A DNA stretch of 64,000 nt from Idiomarina sp. X4 (GTDB taxonomy: Bacteria > Pseudomonadota > Gammaproteobacteria > Enterobacterales > Alteromonadaceae), in the NCBI RefSeq assembly GCF_002808045.1, contig NZ_CP025000.1, positions 806,001 to 870,000 of the forward strand. The letters are read 5' to 3'. A program made the translations under genes and the position numbers. Every line of letters starts with the position of its first letter. Position 1 is the stretch's first letter. This document shows, piece by piece, positions 43,153-53,241 of the stretch. A model generated the notes under the pieces. The model did not search any database. It was not told the DNA's origin and worked only from the letters and a program-made list of their open reading frames with translations.

Positions 43153-44917
43153 GATATCCCTCTGGTACATCGATAGGCTGGAGGTAGGTAGCAGACGCGT
43201 GCAGTTGGTCTTGCCACTGATTTAGCCAATGCTCAGCCTCAGTTGTACTGTATTCATTTTTAGCTACAAAGGCTGTCAGCCACTTTATGACTTGGCCGTC
43301 TGAGCTCTCTGACACCTGCTCCAGTAGCTGCTTAAATAACAGTGCAACATTGCCTCTACGGAGCATTTCCGGCATTTGCTCTATGACGATTGTGTCTTTT
43401 TGGCGGTAGTACATAACACCCAGTTGGTTCAACTGCTGTTCCGGCCATTGACTTACCGGCGTTTTGAATTCCTTTGCCGATACCGTCACAGGCACTAATA
43501 ACGGCTGTCCGGACAGCCCTCCCTCAACTTGCTGGGTCAGCCTCGTCTGCGCGCAAACGGAATGTACCTGTTGTATGTTCAGCCAGGCCAATGAGTTGGC
43601 GTTTTTTATTAATGCCTGATACCCATTAAACAGTGACAGTAAGCGCCAGCTTTCAGCCGAAGAGCTTGTTTTATGAGGGCTTGCGGAACTCGCTACGAAG
43701 GAAGGCGATACAGCCTGACTCGACGCGTTTCCTACCCCACTTTTTACGGCATTAGGCAGCAAGGAACCCATCGCTCTTCGCGGGGCGACAGAATAACGAC
43801 TGCTTTCGCGCATTGCCGACGTATCGGCCGGCTGGTACTGATGACCGCGCGCACTTTCATAACTGTCGTCGCGAAAAGCAGCTGGTTCTCCCTCGGATGC
43901 ACTATTCGTTGGCACCTCGGTTAAAGAGCGTAATACACGTTCAACCTGAGTCAGGATGAAATCGTGCACTTGACGTTGGTAATGAAAGCGCACTTCATGT
44001 TTAGCCGGATGCACATTCACATCCACTTGTTCGGCTGGCAATTCGAAATAAAGAATATACGTTGGTACCCGTTCAGCAGGCAGGTACTTTTCATAAGCCT
44101 GACGTACAGCGTGCGCTAAAAGCTTGTCGCGCATCATACGGCCATTAACGAAGAAGTGCTGCACATCCCCCTGATACCGGCAATGTTCAGGCGCCACCAT
44201 CCAGCCCTTTAACTTGTAGTCACCTTCCGGACTTTGTAGCTGATACGCCTGCTCAGCAAACTGACCGCCACAAATTTTTGCAACACGCTGCAACTGTTGC
44301 TTTTGAGACTCCGCTTTCGGATACCGCCGCAACGTTTTGCCGTTATGAGTCAACTGAAATGCCACATCAAATCGACTTAACGCAATACGTTTTATTACTT
44401 CGTCAATGTGGCTAAACTCGGTTTTTTCTGTGCGCAAAAACTTACGCCGGGCGGGGGTGTTAAAAAATAAATCCTGAATATCGACCGTGGTACCATTAGG
44501 GTGAGCGGCAGGCTCAACATTAACCTGCATGTCGCGACCTTCTGTCCACGCCTGCCAAGCCTCGCTTTGCTCCGCCGGCTTTGAGGTTAAGCGCAATCGT
44601 GATACCGAGCTAATACTGGCCAACGCCTCCCCCCGAAAGCCTAAACTGCCAATGCGCTCTAAGTCTTCTAACGACTGGATCTTGCTGGTCGCATGACGAC
44701 TCAACGCCAGCGTCAGCTCATCGCGAACAATGCCCCCACCATTATCGCGAATGCGAATACGCTTACTGCCGCCTTTCTCTATGTCTAAAACAAGTTCATC
44801 GGCGCCAGCGTCTAACGCATTTTCGACTAATTCTTTCACCACCGATGAAGGACGCTCAACGACCTCACCGGCAGCAATTTGGTTAGCGAGTTCTATGGGT
44901 AACTGTTGAATTGGCAT
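43139..44917 (-). CDS. mutL: DNA mismatch repair protein MutL
   Basis: A 592-residue MutL (E. coli 615). The N-terminal GHKL ATPase has the motifs [20 protein letters not shown] and [10 protein letters not shown]; a variable Ser/Ala-rich linker (about 340-410) precedes the C-terminal dimerisation domain. No DQHA-type endonuclease motif is seen, as expected for organisms that use MutH for nicking. It overlaps amiB by 1 bp. Confidence 0.97.
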   Translation of the reverse strand: MPIQQLPIELANQIAAGEVVERPSSVVKELVENALDAGADELVLDIEKGGSKRIRIRDNGGGIVRDELTLALSRHATSKIQSLEDLERIGSLGFRGEALASISSVSRLRLTSKPAEQSEAWQAWTEGRDMQVNVEPAAHPNGTTVDIQDLFFNTPARRKFLRTEKTEFSHIDEVIKRIALSRFDVAFQLTHNGKTLRRYPKAESQKQQLQRVAKICGGQFAEQAYQLQSPEGDYKLKGWMVAPEHCRYQGDVQHFFVNGRMMRDKLLAHAVRQAYEKYLPAERVPTYILYFELPAEQVDVNVHPAKHEVRFHYQRQVHDFILTQVERVLRSLTEVPTNSASEGEPAAFRDDSYESARGHQYQPADTSAMRESSRYSVAPRRAMGSLLPNAVKSGVGNASSQAVSPSFVASSASPHKTSSSAESWRLLSLFNGYQALIKNANSLAWLNIQQVHSVCAQTRLTQQVEGGLSGQPLLVPVTVSAKEFKTPVSQWPEQQLNQLGVMYYRQKDTIVIEQMPEMLRRGNVALLFKQLLEQVSESSDGQVIKWLTAFVAKNEYSTTEAEHWLNQWQDQLHASATYLQPIDVPEGYHANH

Positions 44918-46227
44918 TAACGGCTCGGAATTGTCAGTTTTTGCCCAATTTTAAGGACGTTACTTCGTAAGCTATTTTCAGCTTTTATCGCTTTCACTGT
45001 CGTGTTGTAGCGCTGAGCCAAAACCGACAACGAATCGCCCGATTTGACCGTGTAAGTAAAGTTGTTTTGATTCGCCAAATAGGTATTGTCTATCGGATTA
45101 CTGACAAAATACCGACGAATACCGTTGTAAAGCGCGCGCGCCATCTTTTGCTGGTGCGCGTTACTGGTCAGTAGGCGTTCTTCATCCGGGTTAGAAATAA
45201 AACCAGTCTCTACCAACAGTGACGGCTTATCCGGTGATTTCAGTACAGCAAGACTCGCAGCCTGAGGTTTGGTTTTATGCATTTCCGTGATGGCTGACAT
45301 TTCGTCAATAATATGTCGGGCCGCGCTGTAAGCCCCTGCAATAGAGCTGTCCATCGACATATCCAGAAGCGTTTCGGCCAAGTAAGGCTCGTGGCTGTTT
45401 TTACTTAAAATGTCTGTCACACCACCGAGTAGCTCGGACTCTTGTTCACGGTTCTCAAGCCAACGACCTATTTCTGAATCAGCCCGGCGCTTAGAAAGCA
45501 CCCAAACCGATCCACCACGTGGCTGAGGCGTTCTGAAGGCATCCGCATGAATCGATACAAAGAAGTCGGCTTTAGCGTCCCAGGCCTTTTGCGGCCTCTC
45601 ATTCAAGCCGATATAGTAATCGCCCGTGCGAACCAGGTACGCTTGCATGCCCGGGTCATCATTAATCATTTTTGCCAGCGCCCTTGCTATGCGAATTACC
45701 ACATTCTTTTCGTAAGTACCTCTAGGACCAATCGAGCCCGGGTCATCACCACCGTGACCGGCATCAATCGCGATAGTCACTTTGCGATCTTTCAGCTCAT
45801 CAATCGACTTTGCCGGACCACTTCGTTCAACTGACTTACCTGGAAGATCAACGACTAAGCGGTCTTTGTATGAATCGTTCGCAGGAAGCACAAATAGATT
45901 AGGTTCTGTTTTCGAATTCAGCTCAATGACTATCCGACTACTGCGGTTACTCTTGGGGCTACTGGTACGCACTTTTCGCACCAATAAAGAATCTTCGCCA
46001 AGGTTAGTTAACCCGGCTTTCAACTGGGTATTATTAAAATCTATAACTAACCGATAGGGTTTCTGCTGATTCAGCATGAAATAGGAGTAATCAGGGGTTT
46101 CCGATAAATCGAAAACCACACGAGTTTTGTCCGGCGATGGCCACACCCGGACACTTTCAATACTGTTGTCTGCCCACACACTGAACGAGCATAAGGCAAC
46201 AAGCACAACCCAAAACTTTTTTATCAT
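44917..46227 (-). CDS. amiB: N-acetylmuramoyl-L-alanine amidase AmiB
   Basis: A 436-residue exported amidase that splits septal peptidoglycan. It has a signal peptide (about 1-19), an AMIN domain (about 22-120), a zinc-dependent Amidase_3 domain ([33 protein letters not shown]) and one C-terminal LysM domain ([19 protein letters not shown], about 391-434). The LysM domain and mutL adjacency match E. coli AmiB. In E. coli it is activated by EnvC. It overlaps tsaE by 4 bp. Confidence 0.95.
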   Translation of the reverse strand: MIKKFWVVLVALCSFSVWADNSIESVRVWPSPDKTRVVFDLSETPDYSYFMLNQQKPYRLVIDFNNTQLKAGLTNLGEDSLLVRKVRTSSPKSNRSSRIVIELNSKTEPNLFVLPANDSYKDRLVVDLPGKSVERSGPAKSIDELKDRKVTIAIDAGHGGDDPGSIGPRGTYEKNVVIRIARALAKMINDDPGMQAYLVRTGDYYIGLNERPQKAWDAKADFFVSIHADAFRTPQPRGGSVWVLSKRRADSEIGRWLENREQESELLGGVTDILSKNSHEPYLAETLLDMSMDSSIAGAYSAARHIIDEMSAITEMHKTKPQAASLAVLKSPDKPSLLVETGFISNPDEERLLTSNAHQQKMARALYNGIRRYFVSNPIDNTYLANQNNFTYTVKSGDSLSVLAQRYNTTVKAIKAENSLRSNVLKIGQKLTIPSR

Positions 46228-46682
46228 AATGATGTAACGATATTTTTTCCGGCGTTAGTTAGCGCATTTATAGTTATTTTTCTGCCTTGCTCATAATAGC
46301 TTAAGGCAATTTCAATGTCTGCGTCCGGAAGCCAGCCTGCGCCTTTTTCCGGCCATTCAATAAAATTGAGTGTGTCATCGGCAAAGTAGTCACGAATGCC
46401 CATATATTCGAGTTCTTCCGGATCGGCCAGCCGGTAAAGGTCGAAATGATGGATGCGCCAACCGCTTAACTGGTATGGCTCTACCAGGGTATAGGTTGGA
46501 CTCTTTACTGCACCTTCATGACCCATCGCCTGAATAACCCCACGGCAAAATGCTGTTTTACCCGCCCCCAATTCGCCCTCCAGATAAACGACAACGGGCT
46601 CTTTTATACTATTTGCAAAGCGTTTCGCCAATGCCAACGTGGCTTCTTCATTCGACAGTGTTTGCTCGAAAACCTCACTCAT
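46224..46682 (-). CDS. tsaE: tRNA threonylcarbamoyladenosine biosynthesis ATPase TsaE
   Basis: A 152-residue P-loop ATPase (E. coli YjeE 153) needed with TsaB, TsaC and TsaD to make t6A37 in tRNA. Walker A is GELGAGKTAF at about residues 36-45; SPTYTLVEPY and HFDLYRL motifs follow. It is essential in most bacteria. It starts 1 bp after nnr. Confidence 0.97.
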   Translation of the reverse strand: MSEVFEQTLSNEEATLALAKRFANSIKEPVVVYLEGELGAGKTAFCRGVIQAMGHEGAVKSPTYTLVEPYQLSGWRIHHFDLYRLADPEELEYMGIRDYFADDTLNFIEWPEKGAGWLPDADIEIALSYYEQGRKITINALTNAGKNIVTSL

Positions 46683-46683
46683 T

Positions 46684-48216
46684 TTACGCTATTTTTCCAT
46701 TCACTAATTGACGTATATAAGGCAACAAGTCCGACGCTAAGGTTCCGCGCTCACCTTCATTACCCGCTAATTCTCCAGCTCTGGCATGCCATACACCGGC
46801 GGCAACAACCGCATCCGCTTCAGTCATACCCTGTGCAACCAGGCCGCTTACCAAGCCAGTCAGCAAGTCACCCATACCACCACTGGCCATTGCCGGACTA
46901 CCAGCATCCAGAATAAACTGCCCGTGGTCATTGGTCACTAACGAGCCCGCACCTTTTAATAAAATTTGCGCTTCGTATGCATCGCGCAAAGTGCTCAATG
47001 CTGCAAAGCGGTCAGATTCTACCTTATTTGCATCGGTATTTAATAATCGAGCTGCTTCACCAGGGTGCGGGGTCAGTATGACGCGTTTCCCAAGCTTCAT
47101 TTTGGATTGCTTAGAGGACAAAATATTCAATCCGTCGGCATCAATAACCAATGTCTTATCGGACTGCTCGCAATAATTCGTCACCCACTCAAACATCTTG
47201 TGCGACCATTCACTCTGCCCAAGGCCCGGACCTAAAGCGATGACACTTGCTTGCTCCATTAATGCCTGGAGGTCTTTCTGAGAATTGGCAGCACGTACCA
47301 TAGCTTCAGGCTGTGCCGAAGCAACAACCGGTTGAACCTCGGAGTGACAAGCAACCGACACTTTGCCTGCACCGCAGCGCAGCGCGGCTTTCATTGCCAG
47401 CACAACCGCTCCGGACATACCCGGTTGGCCACCAACAATAAGAGCATGACCGTTATCGCCTTTGTGCTCACAGGGGCGTCGCAGTGGCAGTCGATTCATA
47501 ACGTGTTCAGCCGCCATTCTGATATAGCCAGCGTTGTTTTGCTTCGCAAACGTCTCCCCAATACTTAGGTCTTCCAGCACCAACTGCCCTACATGATTCT
47601 TCGCTTTTCCGGTCAACAGCCCTCGTTTATACGCAACTAAGCACACCGTTTTGTAGGCTCGAACGGCAATTCCGGGCACCGTTCCTGTATCCGCATTCAA
47701 TCCCGACGGCACATCCACAGCCAGGACTTTTGCAGAAGCGTCATTTAAGTTTTGTACAAGCTCGGCCGCTGTTCCCTCTAAAGCGCGGTTAAGTCCTACA
47801 CCAAATAGTGCGTCAACAATCAGGTCATAATGCTGGGGGTTGCAGTCATGAACGACTTTTTCCTGGCCACCGTTTTCGCGCCAGGCTAAGCGTGCGCGCT
47901 CTGCGTTACTGTTTGTTTTCGAAGAGATACTCTTGTCCGGCGACAGTGCAAACACGTCTACCTGATAGCCGGCTTCACGCGCCAGGCGGGCGATAATATA
48001 GCCGTCACCGCCATTATTGCCCTCACCGCAGCATACCGCTATTTTAGCAGGTGCTTTCAGGTCGTTTTGCAGTTGCTTAAACACGGCCGTGCCCGCTGCA
48101 GACATCAGCTGCATCATGCTAATTGAGCAGGCTTCAGCGGCCGCCTCTTCGCCTTGTTGCACCTGTTCCACGGTGTACACGCGTTGTGCTAAACTGACGT
48201 TATCAATTGCCGTCAT
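46684..48216 (-). CDS. nnr: Bifunctional NAD(P)HX epimerase/dehydratase
   Basis: A 510-residue fusion (E. coli YjeF 515) that repairs hydrated NAD(P)H. The N-terminal half is the epimerase with GEGNNGGDGYIIAR (about 60-73) and VDVPSGLNAD; the C-terminal half is the ADP-dependent dehydratase with LTPHPGEAARLL and GGMGDLLTG. A clear AGGAG precedes the ATG. It is divergent from queG with only 14 bp between start codons, and heads the run nnr-tsaE-amiB-mutL-miaA. Confidence 0.96.
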   Translation of the reverse strand: MTAIDNVSLAQRVYTVEQVQQGEEAAAEACSISMMQLMSAAGTAVFKQLQNDLKAPAKIAVCCGEGNNGGDGYIIARLAREAGYQVDVFALSPDKSISSKTNSNAERARLAWRENGGQEKVVHDCNPQHYDLIVDALFGVGLNRALEGTAAELVQNLNDASAKVLAVDVPSGLNADTGTVPGIAVRAYKTVCLVAYKRGLLTGKAKNHVGQLVLEDLSIGETFAKQNNAGYIRMAAEHVMNRLPLRRPCEHKGDNGHALIVGGQPGMSGAVVLAMKAALRCGAGKVSVACHSEVQPVVASAQPEAMVRAANSQKDLQALMEQASVIALGPGLGQSEWSHKMFEWVTNYCEQSDKTLVIDADGLNILSSKQSKMKLGKRVILTPHPGEAARLLNTDANKVESDRFAALSTLRDAYEAQILLKGAGSLVTNDHGQFILDAGSPAMASGGMGDLLTGLVSGLVAQGMTEADAVVAAGVWHARAGELAGNEGERGTLASDLLPYIRQLVNGKIA

Positions 48217-48230
48217 AGCTACTCCTGACC

Positions 48231-49358
48231 ATGTCCAATTCCATTAACTACCAGCAACTGGCCAATGATATTAAGCGTTGGGGCGCAGAGCTGGGCTTTC
48301 AAAAAGTGGGTATTACTGACTTAGATCTTAGTAAACATGAAGCCACTTTACAGCAGTGGCTGGACAATGGCTATCACGGCGAAATGGACTTTATGGAGCG
48401 CCACGGCATGCTGCGGGCGCGTCCGGCAGAGTTACATCCCGGTTCGGTCAGGGCTATTTCTGTGCGTATGAACTACCTACCCGTTGAAGCAGGTTTCGCC
48501 AAGACGCTAAAAGACGGCAGCAAAGGGTATATTTCCCGCTATGCATTAGGGCGTGACTACCACAAGCTTATGCGCAAACGCTTAAAACAACTGGGAGACC
48601 GAATAAAAGCTGAGTTTTACGGTACCGATTTTCGACCTTTTGTTGACTCTGCGCCTATTATGGAAAGGCCTCTTGCCGAAAAGGCCGGTTTAGGCTGGAC
48701 GGGAAAACATACCCTCATTTTAGACCGCGACAGCGGTTCCTGGTTTTTCTTAGGCGAGCTGCTTATCAACCTGCCACTGCCCGTTGATGAACCCGTAGAA
48801 GAAGGTTGCGGCACCTGTACTGCCTGTATGACCATTTGCCCCACTCAAGCCATTGTCGCGCCTTATGAGTTGGATGCGCGGCGCTGTATTTCTTATTTAA
48901 CTATTGAGCTACGCGGCGCCATTCCTGAAGAGTTCCGTCCTCTTATTGGTAACCGCATTTATGGCTGTGATGACTGTCAGCTCATTTGTCCCTGGAACCG
49001 CTACGCTCAACTCACCGACGAAGACGACTTTAGCCCCAGGCAAGAACTACATTCACCACAGTTACTCGAATTATGGACTTGGACAGAACAGCAGTTTTTG
49101 GACAACTTACAAGGCTCGCCTATTCGCCGCATAGGCTATGAGTGTTGGTTGCGAAATTTGGCTGTTGCTTTAGGTAATGCGCCTTCAGACGCTACCATTA
49201 TAGAAGCACTCGAGAATAAAACCGAAGGCGTTACCGATATGGTGCAAGAGCATATCGACTGGGCGCTGGAGCGCCAGCGAACTGGCGTTGCTGAAGTCAC
49301 CAAACAGCTGAAACGATTGGTTCGCGCAGTAGAAAAAGGCCTGCCACGAGACGCTTAG
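48231..49358 (+). CDS. queG: Epoxyqueuosine reductase QueG
   Basis: A 375-residue cobalamin-dependent iron-sulfur enzyme (E. coli 379) catalysing the last step of queuosine synthesis in tRNA. Two 4Fe-4S clusters are indicated by CGTCTACMTICP (about 193-204) and CDDCQLICP (about 247-255). No good ribosome binding site precedes the ATG at 48231, because the divergent nnr start is only 14 bp away. Its stop overlaps the yheV stop by 4 bp. Confidence 0.96.
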   Translation: MSNSINYQQLANDIKRWGAELGFQKVGITDLDLSKHEATLQQWLDNGYHGEMDFMERHGMLRARPAELHPGSVRAISVRMNYLPVEAGFAKTLKDGSKGYISRYALGRDYHKLMRKRLKQLGDRIKAEFYGTDFRPFVDSAPIMERPLAEKAGLGWTGKHTLILDRDSGSWFFLGELLINLPLPVDEPVEEGCGTCTACMTICPTQAIVAPYELDARRCISYLTIELRGAIPEEFRPLIGNRIYGCDDCQLICPWNRYAQLTDEDDFSPRQELHSPQLLELWTWTEQQFLDNLQGSPIRRIGYECWLRNLAVALGNAPSDATIIEALENKTEGVTDMVQEHIDWALERQRTGVAEVTKQLKRLVRAVEKGLPRDA

Positions 49359-49558
49359 TCTGGCTTAAACACGCCAATAACTTGATCAAATTGACGCTCG
49401 CTGCCTCCGCCCTGCTCTTTTGGTTCACTAAAGCGATGTTTGCACTGCACACATTCCACTTGCTCTATGTCGTTTTCAATGAACAACATGAGCGTGTCCA
49501 TGGCCTCGCATTTCGGGCAAACGGCACCAGCGATAAATCGTTTCTTTTGTCTAGCCAC
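49355..49558 (-). CDS. yheV: YheV-family putative zinc ribbon protein
   Basis: A 67-residue protein closely resembling E. coli YheV (66): starts MARQKKRFIAGAVCPKCEA, has two CxxC pairs (CPKC, CVQC) that probably bind zinc, and ends QVIGVFKPD. I chose a GTG at 49558, which has AGGAG five bases upstream; upstream in-frame codons are unconserved. Function unknown. It is divergent from yheS, as part of the yheV/yheS/yheU neighbourhood seen in enterobacteria, but without kefB/kefG. Confidence 0.88.
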   Translation of the reverse strand: MARQKKRFIAGAVCPKCEAMDTLMLFIENDIEQVECVQCKHRFSEPKEQGGGSERQFDQVIGVFKPD

Positions 49559-49615
49559 GACAACTCCTGTGTTAGAATTGGCTGCAACGTAGTTAATGAT
49601 AACGCAGAGTGATTT

Positions 49616-51529
49616 ATGATTCGAGCGCAAAGCATCAGCCTCATGCGTGGTGGCGATGTTTTATTTGAAGACAGCGACTTACAAGTATTCCCCGGACACA
49701 AAGTTGGCTTAGTCGGTCGCAACGGCTGTGGGAAGTCATCGCTGTTCTCAATGCTGAAAGGCGAACTCCATGCCGATACAGGCGACTTACACGTACCCTC
49801 AGAGTGGCGCATCGCCAGCGTGGCACAGGACACACCGGCACTGGAAAAAGCCGCGATTGATTATGTCATGGACGGTGACACCGAATATCGAGCCTTAGAA
49901 TCACAATTAGCAGACGCAGAAGCCACCAATAACGGCGAGCAAATTGCGCACTGCCACGACAAATTAGCCGCCATTGGCGCTTACGATATACAAGCGCGAA
50001 CCGCGTCACTGATGGCGGGTCTAGGCTTTACGCAGTCGCAGTTGCAGCAGCCCGTAAAAGCCTTTTCCGGTGGCTGGCGTATGCGACTAAACCTGGCGCA
50101 GGCATTGATTGCTCGAGCTGATTTAATGCTGCTTGATGAACCCACTAACCACCTGGACGTTGACGCTATTTTCTGGCTAGAAGGCTGGCTCAAGCAATAC
50201 GAAGGGACTCTGATTCTTATTTCACACGACCGCGACTTCCTGGATTCTGTGACCACTGACATAGTTCATATTGAGCATAAGAAACTGAACACCTACAAAG
50301 GCAATTACTCTCAATTTGAACGTCAGCGTGCCGAGCATCTGGCTCAGCAGCAAAGTGAATTTGAAAAGGCGCAGGTCATGCGCCAACACCTGCAGAAGTA
50401 CGTTGACCGCTTTCGCTATAAAGCCAGCAAGGCTAAGCAGGCACAAAGCCGCTTGAAAGCCATTGAAAAACTGCCAACGCAAGCTCCGCTGCGTGCGGAA
50501 AGTGGCATTGACTTTCACTTTCTGGAGCCGGAAAAGCTGCCGAACCCATTGCTGACACTGCGCGACGCACAAGCGGGTTACGGTGATACCACCATTCTTG
50601 AGCACATCAAACTGAACTTGGTGCCGGGTACTCGCCTGGGGCTTCTCGGCCGCAACGGAGCAGGTAAATCGACGTTAATTAAGCTACTAGCTGGTGAGCT
50701 TGCGCCGATGTCCGGTGAGCGCATTGCCAACCCCGGCTTGCGGATTGGTTATTTCGCTCAGCATCAGCTGGAAACACTGGATATGTCCGCGTCCGCGCTG
50801 TTGCATTTACAGCGCATGGACAGCAACGCCAGCGAGCAAGCACTACGTGACTTTTTAGGTGGCTTTGGATTTTCCGGCGACCATGCTACAAGGCCGGTTG
50901 AGCCAATGTCCGGCGGTGAAAAAGCGCGTTTAGCGTTGGCACTCATTATTTATCAGCGACCTAACTTATTGCTGCTTGATGAGCCCACCAACCATTTAGA
51001 TTTAGGGCTGCGCGACGCTCTGGTTGCGGCCTTGCAAGAGTACGAAGGCGCGTTAATTGTGGTATCGCACGACCGTCACCTATTGCGCACAACAGTCGAC
51101 GAATTTTGTCTGGTGGCCGATAAAAAAGCGGAAACCTTCGATGGTGATTTAGATGCGTATCATGCCTGGCTACAGGAGCGAGCCGCGAATGACAAACGAG
51201 CAGAGCAAACCGCGCCAAGTCGCCAGCGAGATAATCGCAAAGAGCAAAAACGCAAAGAAGCGGAAATGCGCCAAAAGACGAAACCGCTGCGTCAAACTAT
51301 TGAAAAAGCCGAAAAGCGCATACAGGTTTTAGAAAACGAACTTGCTGAACTGCATGACAAATTGTCTGACAACAGCCTGTATAACGACGATCGAAAAGCA
51401 GACTTACAAACATTATTAGACAAGCAAACCGCCGCTCAGAAAGAGCTGAGTGAATTAGAAGAAACCTGGATGGAAGCAGAAGAGTCACTGGCAGAACTGA
51501 CCGAAGCGCTGCAGTCAGAGAACGACTAA
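49616..51529 (+). CDS. yheS: ABC-F family ATPase YheS
   Basis: A 637-residue protein with two ABC ATPase domains and no membrane segments (E. coli YheS 637). Walker A motifs are GRNGCGKSS (about 35) and GRNGAGKST (about 348); signatures are FSGGWRMRL and MSGGEKARL. The interdomain linker and a charged C-terminal coiled coil (about 535-637) fit ABC-F translation factors that bind the ribosomal E site. The precise role is unknown. It is 12 bp upstream of yheU. Confidence 0.95.
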   Translation: MIRAQSISLMRGGDVLFEDSDLQVFPGHKVGLVGRNGCGKSSLFSMLKGELHADTGDLHVPSEWRIASVAQDTPALEKAAIDYVMDGDTEYRALESQLADAEATNNGEQIAHCHDKLAAIGAYDIQARTASLMAGLGFTQSQLQQPVKAFSGGWRMRLNLAQALIARADLMLLDEPTNHLDVDAIFWLEGWLKQYEGTLILISHDRDFLDSVTTDIVHIEHKKLNTYKGNYSQFERQRAEHLAQQQSEFEKAQVMRQHLQKYVDRFRYKASKAKQAQSRLKAIEKLPTQAPLRAESGIDFHFLEPEKLPNPLLTLRDAQAGYGDTTILEHIKLNLVPGTRLGLLGRNGAGKSTLIKLLAGELAPMSGERIANPGLRIGYFAQHQLETLDMSASALLHLQRMDSNASEQALRDFLGGFGFSGDHATRPVEPMSGGEKARLALALIIYQRPNLLLLDEPTNHLDLGLRDALVAALQEYEGALIVVSHDRHLLRTTVDEFCLVADKKAETFDGDLDAYHAWLQERAANDKRAEQTAPSRQRDNRKEQKRKEAEMRQKTKPLRQTIEKAEKRIQVLENELAELHDKLSDNSLYNDDRKADLQTLLDKQTAAQKELSELEETWMEAEESLAELTEALQSEND

Positions 51530-51541
51530 ACAGGAGCACTT

Positions 51542-51778
51542 ATGATTATTCCATGGCAAGACGTCGACACAGAAACCTTAAATAACTTGTTGGAGTCGGT
51601 GGTACTGCGAGAAGGGACGGATTATGGCTCACAAGAAATGTCGTTTGATACCAAAGTTGAGCAACTCAAAGAGCAGGTGAAAAGCGGTGAAGCCGTTATT
51701 GTGTATTCCGAGTTGCATGAAAGTGTCGACGTTGTGCCCAAAGACAGTGTTACCGGAAACGCGGACGACGAGCAATAA
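51542..51778 (+). CDS. yheU: YheU family protein (UPF0270)
   Basis: A 78-residue small acidic protein. [19 protein letters not shown] and VLREGTDYG match the UPF0270 family (E. coli YheU 72). Its function is unknown. It is probably cotranscribed with yheS. Its last 29 bp overlap the 3' end of cysQ on the other strand. Confidence 0.92.
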   Translation: MIIPWQDVDTETLNNLLESVVLREGTDYGSQEMSFDTKVEQLKEQVKSGEAVIVYSELHESVDVVPKDSVTGNADDEQ

Positions 51779-52562
51779 ACACCTCTTCCCACGGCACACT
51801 TTGGTCACCCAATACTAAGAAATTTGGGTTCAGTAAACTGACCGTGCGGTTGTAGGTAATTGGCTCAAAGTTCTCATTCACGATGCGTCCGCCGGCTTCG
51901 CCGACAATAACTTGCGAGGCCGCTGTATCCCACTCCCCTGTCGGTCCCAGCCGTAAAAAACAGTCCGCTTTGCCCTCGGCGATAAAGCATGACTTTAAGG
52001 AGCAACTGCCCGTTGGCAGTGGCTGAAGGTCACGTTGGGTTTGCATGCGGCTTAACACTGGTTCCCGTGCCTGACGGCGGCTGATGGCAATAATGAGCGG
52101 GTCAGACTCTGGATTTTGCAGCTTACGGACTGAAATCTTTTGCCGTTCAACGGCGTCTTCCTTAAACGCCCCCTGACCTTTCTCTGCATAATACAACGCC
52201 TCACCGACTGGCCAGAAAATAACGCCCATTTCGGGTTCATTATTCGAAACATAGGCGATATTCACCGCAAAGTCGCCCGATCGCGCAATAAACTCTTGGG
52301 TCCCGTCTATGGGGTCGATAAGAAAGTAAGATTGCCACTTGCGGCGTTCATTGTAGTTTTCATGGTCGCTTTCTTCCGACAATACCGGAATGTGCGGGAA
52401 GTGCTGCCGCAAGCGATCTTCAATTAATTCACTGGCAACAATGTCAGCCGTAGTAACGGGCGAATCGTCACGCTTTTCAGAAGTTTTGTAGTCGCGGCGT
52501 TCGTACATGGTCATGATGACATCGCCGGCCTCTTTGGCAATCGATTTTAATGTTTCAAGCAT
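51750..52562 (-). CDS. cysQ: 3'(2'),5'-bisphosphate nucleotidase CysQ
   Basis: A 270-residue member of the inositol monophosphatase-like family that hydrolyses 3'-phosphoadenosine 5'-phosphate, recycling the by-product of sulfate activation. Metal-binding motifs are [15 protein letters not shown] and GEWDTAAS. E. coli CysQ is 246 residues. It overlaps nudE by 8 bp and, convergently, yheU by 29 bp. Confidence 0.94.
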   Translation of the reverse strand: MLETLKSIAKEAGDVIMTMYERRDYKTSEKRDDSPVTTADIVASELIEDRLRQHFPHIPVLSEESDHENYNERRKWQSYFLIDPIDGTQEFIARSGDFAVNIAYVSNNEPEMGVIFWPVGEALYYAEKGQGAFKEDAVERQKISVRKLQNPESDPLIIAISRRQAREPVLSRMQTQRDLQPLPTGSCSLKSCFIAEGKADCFLRLGPTGEWDTAASQVIVGEAGGRIVNENFEPITYNRTVSLLNPNFLVLGDQSVPWEEVFIARRPRFR

Positions 52563-53115
52563 CGGCAGACTGACCTCGTTTTCTTAGCAACATCAATAAT
52601 GCCGCGACACTGCGCGCTTCGGTGAAGTCTGGCTGAGTTAACAAATTATCGGCGTCATCCACCGACCAAGTGACCTTTTCCAGAGGCTCAGGCTCATCAC
52701 CGGGCAAGCTCTCAGGATAGAGATCGGTTGCGACAAAGATATGCATTTTTGCGGAGAAAAACTGTGGTGCCATCGACACTTCTGTTAGAAACTCGAGGTT
52801 ATGGCTACCGTAGCCAACTTCTTCTTTTAACTCTCTCTGCGCCGCTTCTTCCGGCGTTTCGCCGGGGTCAATCAAGCCTTTCGGGAAACCGAGCTGATAA
52901 TCGTGTGAGCCCGCCGCATACTCGCGAATAAGCAGCAATGTTTTGTCGTCCAGACAGGGCACAATCATAACGGCGCCGCGACCGCTGCCTTTCATGCGTT
53001 CAAACTGACGCTGTTCGCCATTACTGAATTTTAAATCGACCGCTTCAATGCGCAGCAGCCGACTTTGCGCCACCACGCGACGGGATAAAATTTGAGGGAC
53101 TTGCTTTTTTGTCAT
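52555..53115 (-). CDS. nudE: ADP compounds hydrolase NudE
   Basis: A 186-residue Nudix hydrolase, the same length as E. coli NudE, acting on ADP-ribose, Ap3A and NADH. The Nudix box is complete (G-x5-E-x7-REL-x-EE-x-G, from GLIDPGE to REL-KEEVGY). I chose the ATG at 53115 ([10 protein letters not shown]); the frame stays open upstream but that part lies in the sthA promoter region and is not conserved. It is divergent from sthA and overlaps cysQ. Confidence 0.94.
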   Translation of the reverse strand: MTKKQVPQILSRRVVAQSRLLRIEAVDLKFSNGEQRQFERMKGSGRGAVMIVPCLDDKTLLLIREYAAGSHDYQLGFPKGLIDPGETPEEAAQRELKEEVGYGSHNLEFLTEVSMAPQFFSAKMHIFVATDLYPESLPGDEPEPLEKVTWSVDDADNLLTQPDFTEARSVAALLMLLRKRGQSADA

Positions 53116-53178
53116 ACAACCATCCAAGTCATTGTCTCTCTTTACTATAACGACTCTGCGTACAGAAAACAGTCTGAA

Positions 53179-53207
53179 TTTACGGTTTTTAGAATGAGTG
53201 CTAGTAT
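53179..53207 (+). promoter_or_regulatory. Candidate sthA promoter
   Basis: TTTACG (53179-53184), a 17 bp spacer and TAGTAT (53202-53207) lie in the 126 bp nudE-sthA gap, giving a leader of about 30 nt before the ATG at 53242. Confidence 0.4.
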
Positions 53208-53241
53208 TCAAGCCATTGTAGCGAATAAAGAAGTGATCATT

